Origin: Protonemura montana
Lineage: Eukaryota; Arthropoda; Insecta; Plecoptera; Nemouridae
DNA: 64,000 bases
Reading direction: 5' to 3'
Assembly: GCA_947568835.1 (NCBI GenBank)
Contig: OX387607.1
Span: 7,883,201 to 7,947,200, forward strand
The translations under genes and the position numbers were made by a program. The notes under the pieces are model-generated. The model was not told the origin of the DNA. It saw only the letters and a program-made list of their open reading frames with translations, and did no database searches. Of the stretch, positions 1-10,111 are shown piece by piece. Position 1 is the stretch's first letter. Each line of letters begins with the position of its first letter.

Positions 1-964
1 GACGTCATCAATTGACCACAAGAGGATATCCGAATTACCTCCGGATTTTTTTCCTACCCACAAGCAACCATGGATCAGTCACCGCGATAAGGCTATTCTG
101 CTGTTAACTTATTTTCGATGGAAAAAGGTAATAGGTTCTTGGAATAGTCAAGTAGAAGAGAGAACTCTCGGGCATGCGATGTTTGCTTCCTTTTTGACAA
201 ATCGATCTGTTGACGAAGATTTCATAAAGATTTTACCTCCAAGGGCAGACAACGCAAAAAATCTCTAGTTTGTTGTTATCCGATCATCTAGATAGGCAGC
301 CCAGCACGACAGGAAAGCTACGTAGGGTGCCTAATAGCCAGGCGATCATTATCGTTTCAAGTCAACATCCCGAGAAAGACGCAGCTACGTGAACACAATC
401 GAGAGACGAATCGATTCTAATCTGGCACGAATATTCTGGCGGCCTTTCTTCAGATCTTTTTAGAAACAAGCCGCGAAATTCCGTTTCCTCTCACGCGTTG
501 GCTGCGTTTTTCGTGGTCTGATTAATTAATGGGGCGTGACTCATTAAGTGCGATCACAACAAACGCATTCCCATCGCGCCAACGGGATGAGTGGCGGCAC
601 GGTCACGAATTGGCGGACAACACAGTTGGCCCGCGGCCACAGTGCACTTTCCTCCGTTGGAACAATGCGTCGGATTGCTGTGCAAATGCAGTGCAGACAA
701 ACAACACGGTGACCTTCTGCAATCACGCTAATTGGGGGGCACCGTTTAATTGTATCACTCTGCAAGTGAGTAACATTACACAAATAGGTTCGCGCAAACT
801 AAAAGCAGAGATGGGAAAATAGATAGGTACGCATTGCTCGTCATGAACTAAAGTACAAATTAGTTTATTGTCATAATTGGTATACAATACATTGAGGTAT
901 CAATAAAAAAATTGATTGCACTGTTTTTGTGCAAAAATCAATCAAACGAAGGGTTCGTTTTCAA
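1..964. other. Left flank without a recognisable gene
   Basis: I see no exon here that I can support. The stretch 529-822 is open for 97 codons and contains several Cys and N-x-T/S triplets, but it matches no family I know and has no clear splice context. The last ~130 bases before the trichoplein stop codon are that gene's 3' UTR on the minus strand. Confidence 0.5.
864..869 (-). terminator. Polyadenylation signal of TCHP
   Basis: AATAAA on the minus strand, 95 bases beyond the TCHP stop codon. Position and sequence fit a canonical poly(A) signal; no other AATAAA on that strand was noticed closer to the stop. Confidence 0.6.
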
Positions 965-3900
965 TTACCAGAGAATTCTACGACGTCCATGTATCTGAAA
1001 AAATAAAAAATACATTTTTTATGCTTTTTTGTTACGTTCAAATGAATTAATCTTTACCAAAAATGTCTCATCGTAAGCATGCTTACCTCAGGTTTGTACC
1101 CAACAGCATTCATCTTACGCAATTCCTCCAACAGCATTTTCTCTTTCCTTCTCTCTTCCTCAACCATCTCCCTCCTCTCAACCTCTCTTCTTCGTACTTC
1201 CTCCACCTCCCTGCACTTTTTCTCCTCCATTTCGCTCACAATCTCCTTCCTCCTCTCCTCCTTCCTCCATTCCGCCTCTATCTGCTCTCGCTTCAAATCC
1301 GCATGCCCAGACTCCACCTGGTCCAGGATTTCCTCCCGTTCCTTCAGAACTTCTCGCTGCTGCTTCAAATTTTCCTCCAGCTTGTCCTCAAGCTGTCTTC
1401 GAAGGTCTGTAAGGACCTCCGTCATTAGTTTGTCTCGTGATGCCTTCTCAGTCTTCCACTGGGCCTCCTGCTTCTCCAACATTTTCTTAGCCTCCTCACT
1501 GGACAGAAAATATCGGCAATGTAATGGCAGAACTGAGGGGCTGACATATGACAGGAATTCAAAAGTAAAGTAAAAGAAATGGTCTTAAGGCGAGTTTTAG
1601 TCTTCCAATCACTTACTGAAACAACAATATAAATTATGTTGAAAACATACTCAAAATAACAGTTTAGTTCTTGATTAAAAAACTATTCAAAATTGCTTTA
1701 CCTATGACAGTACTTTTAACCTATTGTAGGTATCAGCTTAAAATACCTGACTAAAAATTAGGTCACGCATGTAACGTGGTATGTTTGCTTGCACGCTAGG
1801 AAACACATAGGCTTACCTACATAGCAAGTAGTAATGCTGGTTTATGTATTAAGCGTCGTTATATGTAGATTAGAAACTGACCAATTCTGTGATGTCAGTG
1901 ACATACTTTCAGGGCAATTAAATGTGTTGTGGGTGCCAATTTGCAATACTTAATCACTTGATACTTAATCAGACAATTAACATATTTTTTATGATGGTAC
2001 AAATTAGTTGCATCCAATGACCTAAACAACAGCATCAATGATTTCTCAGCTGGTTCATTGATCAACGATTCATTCATTAAGCGGTTGAAATTACGCACGA
2101 TTGCTTATCAACATCTCGTTTCCGTCAAAGGAAGGAGTTCCTTTATCCTCTGAGGTTATATACATGGAGAGCGGTCAGATTGCATCACTTCCCACATAAC
2201 CATTCGAGCTAATATAGCCCAGGCTAGATAATGTTTTTTTCTTATTTATATTTTAGCACTTAGATGTAGAAATTGCAAACTGTGATTGGCTTCACAAAAA
2301 TTTGTTGCCAGTAATTTAGAAACTTCATTTAGTAAATTTGGGTTTTTAAATTGTTTTTGTTGTAATGAAGTGAAATTTAATGCAGTAGACTTAGCACCTA
2401 CAGAGAAATAAAAAGCTGTTTGTTCAATGGAAGAAATGTTGAGGCGATTGGATGTTTAAAAGCAATGTTCCACCAACTAAAAACTTTTCTGAGCCTGTTA
2501 CCATTTAGGAGTGAAGAGTGTGGACAGGGTGATTTTTTTTTAAAGATACATTCAAGAGTTTTTTTTTAATAATTTGCATGGCAAAAGAAAAAAAAAATCT
2601 TAGTAACATGCACTAATAAGAATGTTTGGTTAGAGTGAAGTCAAATTTAGGGCACAGAGATCCAAGAGGCTCTATGTAAGTTAATCTTAGGAGAGAAAAT
2701 ATGGGAATTTTCTCAAAATTTGAAAAAAAACTCAAGACTTCCATTTTTTATGCAGAGTTAATCGACATTACTCTCCAGATCAGACAAGTTTTATAGATTT
2801 ACATCTGCTTTCAACTCACTGGAACACAAACTCCGCGTTCTGTTCGCGTTCCTTTTCGATAGCCGCCTGCTTTACAAGGAACGCGTTCATGTTCTTGAGG
2901 TCGGCACGCTGCTTGGCCATCCGTTCCGCGCTAGCGGCCTGCTCTGCGCCAGCACATTCCAGAGCTCGTGCCAAGCAGTGCAGGTCGCTGGCCAACTCCT
3001 CCTGGACTTGGCGAATGCGGCGGCGCAGGGTTAGTTGGTACTGGTGCGCCAGAAAGCACCTATAACGGAGAAAGAGGGGTATGCATTAGCTTTGGTTAAG
3101 CGAAGCCTAGCTACAATTGAAAGTTCAAGAACATTATTTATGTGTAATTAATTTTGAAATCAAAATCTGTAAACTGTTCTAGAAAATAACTGTGAAGGTT
3201 AAAGGAAAATCAGGTTGTTTATTATTTTGCAGGGAAGGTCCCAAAAGAAGGGAACCCAGACAAAGTTATTACGAAGACATTCTTGCTAATGAAAGCATTT
3301 GTGGGACACCATTGGTTGCAGAAAATGTATGAACATCCTGTAAGGAAAAGTCTGGGTCGGATAATTTGCATAAGCTGGACATTTTTCCCTCCAATTTCCA
3401 TCGAATACTTCCTCCCATTTTGACTAATTACTACCTCCCAGTGACTTCATTTCCCATACAGAGGTTTCCTTGTGACAACCACAAGATCAACAACATCAAC
3501 TTAGGATGGCAAAAGTGGTTGGTCAACTGTTTCTCTGATGTCTTCTCTTCCTTATCACCTAAACATGACCAGTAACTGAATCACTGACACGTTGGTGATT
3601 CACAACCTCCGAGATACGACTTTTTCATGTGAGGAAAGTAATAACACATATAACGTATGATTTATGAAATTTCTGAAAATTCCAAGTTTTAACAAATAGT
3701 TATAAATAGTTCAAAATAGTTCTTATAGTTCAAATAGTTTTTGTTAGAACTAGTGCTAAGGTTATATCAAGTAGACATGAGTCTAAAAAAAATCATAATT
3801 CCAAGTTAATTAAAATGAGTCGTCAATCTCCATGCGATGGCATATTTTAAGTAACGCTGAAATGCATGCAATCAAAACTAGGAACATTAAAATGTAGGTA

Positions 3901-6900
3901 CAGTTGAATTGTGTTGCCAATTAAAGTGCCTGTTTGACAACTGAAACCACTTTCAAGAATGCAAGTAAGAAAGCCAGCCAGCTTGCCAGTCAGAATACTA
4001 GCCAGTTCACTTTTTGCAGCGGGGAAAAAAGAGCTCCATTACTTTTCTGACTTTTGAAAGTTTTTAAAAAGTGGTGGAATTATTAAGCCAATAGTTTATG
4101 TCAAGCTCTCAAATTAAAAATATTGTTTCTAACAACAACAGCTAGATACAAAGTGATCTGCATTAATCATAGGGCTCGATTTACTGATCGACCAATGGCA
4201 TCTTTTAAAATAGCAGTATGGTGCACAGGCCAATAACCTTACCCATGCTCGAGATTTTTCCTCTGTTTCTCAGCCATCCTCCTCTGCTCCAAGATGTCAT
4301 CCACCTCAGCCTGCCTCCTGATATCAAGAGCCTCCTCCACCTTCAGCATCTCGGCCATGGCCTCCTTCTCCCGAAGCTGCACGATTTGCTGGACCAGTTG
4401 CTCCTGGAGATCTACCTCCCACTTTTTCCTCTCCTCTGCAGCAACAGCCTCTCTCATTTCCTCCAACTCCTTTTGTAGAGTTATCTCTTCCAGGCGCTCG
4501 TTTTCTTTCTGCTCTTGTTCGTCCATTTTGCGGTGACGTTCTTTTACTTGATCCACCCATGCGTCACGGACAAACCTAAAATTAGGTTGCCGGTTAATAT
4601 TTAAATGAATAAATAAATATAAATAAACATAGTTGGAGATTGGGGTTCGAGTTCCCGTTTGGGTATCAATTTTTGAGATGGTAGTAGTGTTCATAATAAT
4701 AATAAAAAAAGGTTGCAGCTGTTCATCTTTTTTTTATAGTGGCAAAGGCAGCTGGCTAAATGTTACCTGCTTTTTTTCTAGTATTAACATTGTTATTATT
4801 TGCATTTTGTGATTTATTTCTCTACTAATTTCCGAATAAATTTTAATCTCACTGTGGTCTAATGGCCCTGCTCCCAAATATGCATCCTGGCTAAGTGTGG
4901 ACCACCAGATTAATTGTTGTCTATAGGAATCAAAAACCAGCAGGTTGACTACGTAACTTTTTAAAGACAGATTCTTTATCCATAGTTATAATCTAACAAT
5001 CAGCTGGAAAAATATTCTTTAAATGCTTAAATCTGTTTTTGAAATGTTTCATAACCGATCAGCAGAGGGTAGAAAGTTTCCTTGAAATGTAATTATCTTT
5101 ATATTGTACAAAGAAGCTAAGGTAGCTTAAAGTTATTGATTTAGTTAGAACCATTTTCAATGCAAAGATCATTTGCAGTAAATCCAAAGACGGTGGTAAA
5201 GATTACTTCAATACCTTGCAAAGAAAAATGAACAATCGTTTACCAGAAATGAACACTTCAAATAGTGTGGAGTTTGCAATCAACTCACTGTTTGTGCAGG
5301 GAGCGCTGGTTATCGCGCAGGACCGGTTCCTGCGTCCGCCACTGGTGATACTTTTTGAGCTCAGCTTCCTTGCGGCGCTTTTCCTCTTCGCGACGTTTCA
5401 GCTCGTGTGTGAATGCAATCAGGTGCTCGGTCTGCACAAAGCATGGGACAATCGCTTGTTACGGGCTAAATTTTGACCAAACCACAAGATGAAGTCTACT
5501 TTATACTTTCACAGCACAAATGCCAAGCTAAAACAATACAACTCAGAACACTCAGACTCAGAGATATTTCAACCCACAGCAATGATTATATGAATTGCTA
5601 ATAATAGAGAAACGGATGGTTAATTGATTGCACAAATACTAATCAAGAAGCCTGGAGAATAATTTCACCACCATGCCTTTGTTAATCAATAATCACAATG
5701 CAGCTAATATGAACCGTTGGAAATGAGTTTTGAAAGTAGAATAATATAACGTTTTTTCAATACTAAAAATGAATTACCACTCATTTCTATTTATTTCTTT
5801 ATAAACATTTGATCATTGATCCCTTCACAGTAATTTCTCAAAAATGCGAAGTGTTTCCATTCAGATTCAAGGAGCCAAGCTCACGGTACCTTTTCGGCTT
5901 CCTCCTTATGTGCCCGGCCACTCTTCCGGGGGTCCATCTGCCTGAGTTCCTCCTCGTATCCAGCCGTCTCTGCTACCAGGAGCGCCGTAAGACGCCTACG
6001 CCTCTCTTCCAGGTGATCTCTCTTCTCCTGCGCTAGCCTCGCCTTGGTCCGGGACTCCTCACTGCAACCCAGCAATGTTGGCTTATGCTTTGCAAAGGGC
6101 ATTCAGTCTGGGAATGTACAGAGTTGAAGGTTATTACAGCGTGTTTAGTCTCTTTAAACTGTTATAATTATGCCTGTATGAGGTATGCAGGGTGATTGTG
6201 AAACTTATTAGCAATTTCAAAGTGGAAAATGATTTGGGTGTGTTGGTTTTTATTACGAATATGAAGGTGTCATGAAAATAAAATCATGGAGGAAGGCAAT
6301 AATGTACCTATTTATTTTCCAGTTCTTCCGGCAAAGAAGTTTATGGTTGAACAACAGAGTTCAGAAATCGTACAAATACTCAGTGAAATATAAAAAAGAG
6401 TTTCAAAGATTTCATACCTAGAGTTAGAAGACCAAGCACATTTTGTTAGGTGTAAAGAGGGTAAAAAGTCACAAGTGAAGGAAAAGAAAAGAAAGGAATA
6501 CTAGGGCTCCAGAGATTAATACAGCTTTAGAAAAGTGAGGTAGCAAAAGAAAGCTTTGTCGGGTGATCTCAGCATCTCCATGGCTACAAATAGTTTAATC
6601 TACCATTGAATCTCATGTACTTGATATATAACTTTTTGTTTTGTTTTCAAAGGTGCCTTTTTCTGTGCTACTCTTCTGTACCAAGCGCAAAAGCCAAAAA
6701 AAATAAATGAACAAAAGTGAAAAATTGGTAAAAATTTTCAAAAACAGAAAACATTTTCACCCTGAATATGTACTACAGAAGGTACTATTAGGATTAATAC
6801 CGCCAAAATAAATGGGCAACACACAGCCTTTTGGCCTATGATTTCCTTCGGGCGAATGTTATTAGAAGGCTAAGTTGCAGCCATTGTTGATGTTAATTTC

Positions 6901-7188
6901 TTATCCTGAAAAAATGTAGTAATACTAAATGAAAATAAGAAAGAAAAAAAAAGTTTACCCCAAAAACAAAAGAAACACTTCCCCTATGATTAGAGGAAGG
7001 GGTACTCACTTGGCGTCATAATACTCGGGCGACGTCCAGGTGTTGACCTTGACCGTGTTGACGCCCCAGGAGCGGAAGTACGCGTCGACGCCGTTCCACA
7101 TCTCAGCACGGTCGTGCTCAGCATTGCGTCGTCGCACAAACTCCTCCTCTTTACGGTAGCGTCGCGACGAAGACGGGCGTCGAGCCAT
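965..7188 (-). CDS. TCHP: Trichoplein (TCHP), complete, 7 coding exons
   Basis: Exons (minus): 7188-7010, 6061-5890, 5431-5289, 4575-4243, 3059-2820, 1498-1087, 994-965. Phases join cleanly and give 502 aa, against about 498 in human trichoplein. The product is almost entirely Glu/Arg/Lys-rich coiled coil after a short N-terminal part (starts MARRPSSS). Recognition rests on collinear similarity throughout, for example HQYQLTLRRRIRQVQEEL, then SRDKLMTEVLTDLRRQ, and a basic C-terminus ending RRRILW after GYKPE. Trichoplein is a keratin-binding and centriolar protein of the subdistal appendage region that, in vertebrates, activates Aurora A to suppress cilium assembly. The first in-frame ATG at 7188 is preferred over an upstream one at 7239, which would add 17 unlike residues. 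Introns are otherwise empty apart from a truncated retroposon at 3678-3807. Confidence 0.93.
3678..3807 (+). mobile_element. 5'-truncated hairpin retroposon, copy 3
   Basis: The body 3689-3796 carries the conserved 3' tail of the family (AACTAGTGCTAAGG, then AAGTAGACATGAGTCTAAA) and lacks the hairpin. It is flanked by the perfect 11-bp duplication AATTCCAAGTT at 3678-3688 and 3797-3807. The 5' part shows short tandem AAATAGTT units. It lies in the trichoplein intron 3060-4242. A 5'-truncated copy with an intact 3' end is what target-primed reverse transcription produces; that mechanism is inferred. Confidence 0.7.
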
Positions 7189-7269
7189 CTCTGGAAAAAC
7201 GGGGAGGGTTAGGTGGTAAGCGGTTTGCTGTATCGGCAAGATTTCACTGGGCTAGGGCGGGGGAGACGA

Positions 7270-7580
7270 AGAACTCATAGCCTAGAAGGAAAGAAGTGCC
7301 AGCAATGGTCTGATGATGTAAGCTAGTGATGGTAGAAGAAGAGCCCAAGAAGGGAGAGGAAACCTGGTGCTGTTTGTTGTGCCTACACCTGTTAAAGAGC
7401 ATCCAAGACCACTGGCTTAAAGTTTACCTTCCAAAGAACAGTACAACTTTGATCAATTGTATTTTATGTCCTCTAATACGCATGAGCCTGGCTGGATGCA
7501 GTGCAATGCGCTTTGATGAGACTGCAAGAAGTTAAGCAACATGGCGCTAGATCAGGTTTTGGATGGGTCACCATGTTGGT
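7270..7580. mobile_element. Degenerate copy of the 5S-related SINE-like repeat
   Basis: 7350-7450 shares the body of the repeat seen at 48900 (GGAAACCTGGTGCTG, then CCTGTTAAAGAGCAT). 7520-7575 resembles the 3' half of 5S rRNA in plus orientation (AAGTTAAGCAAC, then TTGGATGGGTCACC). The orientation of the two parts differs from the copies at 11448 and 54210, so this may be a rearranged copy or two elements side by side. Confidence 0.4.
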
Positions 7581-9099
7581 ACAGTGGAGAGAAGAATTGA
7601 TCCAAGCGGAGCGTTGGTCACTACTCACTAGTGTCAAAGAGCGACAAGATTACTAACCAAATAAAATAATAATTATCGAATAAAATGGGTTTTCTTCCGT
7701 CAATTCACGCAATCTAGGGATTACACGACAATTTCGATAAGGAGTGTGATATGAGCTTCGACAATTACTCACAGTGGCGAGTGTATTTTTATACATATTA
7801 AATATTAAAAGTGTGTACATATATTTTATTATTAATAACAATATATTTTTATCTGTCCAGATTGATAATGCCATTTCATGTGTCGAATTGGTTCTGACAT
7901 TAACACGAAAAAGACAGGAATCGAGGACATATTTTTGTGAAAACCTACGTGATTTAAGCAAACACTTGAAACTTTTGATAAAGCTCCCGCACGTTCATAT
8001 ATTAATGGCAAGTATGTTAGACATTAACTTTGATGGTTTGATTCAGCAGAACTGTAAATTAGATATTGTTATTGATGTATTGATATTTTGTGAAAAGTGT
8101 TCATATTAATACAATACATGTGAGTGAAGATTTATCCCAAGCGTACACGTTGAATTTGTGGAAAGAATAAAAGTAACCTCTCCAGTGTGAAGTCCCTGTA
8201 TTAAGATGGATGCTAGACAAGCGTATGTTTGGGCAAGTTTTTGGCAGCTATAGAGTCTGAGGGGAGGTCACAAAATTCTGAAAAAAAAAACAGTGTTTAG
8301 AGAAAAGCTATGCGCATGGTCGCATCATTTAATTGTTTTGATCTTTTGTATGGTGCCGCCACGTGATATTTCACAATTCTACATTTTGTACTTTTTTTTT
8401 TAAACTCTCCCGTTTACATTATTGAAAATATTGAAGTACTTAAAAGTTACAACCATCGACACACCTTCATTTAATTTTTTTTGTTTTTTAATATTATGAT
8501 AATTTTTAATTGTTAAATCGCTGAATACCTACGTGTGAAACTCTGCGCAAAGGTATTAGGACTTCAGGACAAAAACCAGATGAGTATGAGGAACTTTGTT
8601 CAAAAAAATTCTCTCCTCCAGTCACGCATCGAACTCCCCTGATAGTGACAGCACACAGAAAGCAAGAATTGTAAGAAGATACCAAATCAAAACAATCTGC
8701 ATCAATTTTCTGTCATAAGAGCTAATAATAATAATAAATTCATATGGAGGGAATTCTAATTGCATCTTCTCTCACTGGGACAGATGAGATTCGTGGACAA
8801 GATTAATAAACTGTTTCTTTCCTTGTTCTATAAAAACTCGTGTAAATAACAGCTCGACACATGCGCATGGGGGTTTTAGACATTACTGCGCGGTGTTTAC
8901 GCGGCGACAACTGTTTTCGCTGCATTTCTTGTTGAAGTGTCAGTTGAAATGAAATTACAGTCATGCCGTCACGGGACATGATCATAATGACAGACATTTG
9001 TACAGGCACCTTCAACTGTCAAAGAGGAGCAAAAAAATAAATATGTAGAGGAGGTAGATAAAAAAATAAACATCATAACACCCAAAGGCAACTCGTACA

Positions 9100-9140
9100 G
9101 AGGCTTGACGATGACAGCACACGATGAGGCTTGACGATGA
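9100..9140. repeat. Short direct repeat
   Basis: GAGGCTTGACGATGA occurs at 9100-9114 and again at 9126-9140, a 26-bp period. Only two units are present, so it is a local duplication rather than a satellite. Confidence 0.5.
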
Positions 9141-10023
9141 GGCTCTAGGAGCACGATTATATCACAGCGCATGACATGACACGATCATTTTTGTCGTGTG
9201 CATCCCTACTTGTAAAGAGTTACTTAATCGCAAAATAACACAAAACAGTTCAGTGCAGCGTTTGGCCGTGAGTACACTTGGTCAAGGGTTAAAAGTTCTT
9301 GAATTCAGCTGGGGCGATAGTATGGCAACGTACTACCATACAATTACCGACAAAAATTGTGGATCCTACTACCTATATGTAGTCACCGTCGTTTTAAATG
9401 TCAAGAAATGTAATTTGGTTAGTTCTCGCAGATAACTCGCATTTGAGACTGTTTAACGTTCAGTTAGCCGTAGATAACGCTAACCTCAACGATTGATAAA
9501 CATGTATCGATATTTTGAGTCGTAATTATTGAATTTTACAGGCTTTTCAAAAAGGACTGCCGCAAGCGCGTTATCGGTTGGCACCTACCGTTACTATTTG
9601 TTGCCAACCTATCAACTCGATGATAACTAATGCATGAGCTTCGTATCACGGGGAACAAGAAAAACTAAATGTGCTCTGGAATGGCATGCAGTCCAAAGTT
9701 ACACAAATTCTCAAAATGTTGTCACCGCTTTTTTCATTTTTTTCTAATTTTTTTTTTGCTCAGCACCTAAAACAACTAAGAAAATCCTCGAACCTCGCTC
9801 TTTCAACACCACCATGTGAAAGCAATGCAAAATAATTATATTGCACATGAAGGAGTGCAATAAACACCAGATGAATATGCTCCAGCACAAGGCCAACCTC
9901 ATCTACCGACCATGTGATCTCATTTTTTCCGCACAAAACCTCGAAATCGAGTAAACATTAGCATTCCTGTGAATCCCCGACAGCGAGCACACACTTGACA
10001 CTCGGCGCTCTTTCACCGAGACG

Positions 10024-10063
10024 TTTAAAATCGCGCAACGCGACGGTAACGCTCTTAGTCAGT
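10024..10063 (+). promoter_or_regulatory. Likely core promoter of the PGRP gene
   Basis: TTTAAAA (10024-10030) lies 31-37 bases before the A of TCAGT (10059-10063), the arthropod initiator motif. The spacing fits a TATA-Inr promoter. It would give a 5' UTR of about 51 bases before the ATG at 10112. This is motif evidence only. Confidence 0.45.
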
Positions 10064-10111
10064 TGGTAAAGTCTCTCTTCGTGTGGTACAACGTCGACCG
10101 GGACCTGTGAG

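Larger units (their letters stand above)
7189..10111. other. Intergenic region between TCHP and the PGRP gene
   Basis: No gene recognised. The left ~100 bases are probably the trichoplein promoter and 5' UTR. The stretch 7270-7580 holds a degenerate SINE-like repeat. The rest is AT-rich with homopolymer runs. Open stretches here are short, unlike any family, and overlap on both strands. Confidence 0.5.

Noticed and set aside
529..822. 97-codon plus-strand open frame with Cys and N-glycosylation-like triplets
   Set aside because: No similarity to any family I know, an overlapping open frame on the opposite strand, and no splice or promoter context.
9640..9665. NF-kappaB/Relish site upstream of the PGRP gene
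   Set aside because: GGGGAACAAG lacks the required pyrimidine-CC half; no good GGGRNYYYCC match was found in the upstream region.
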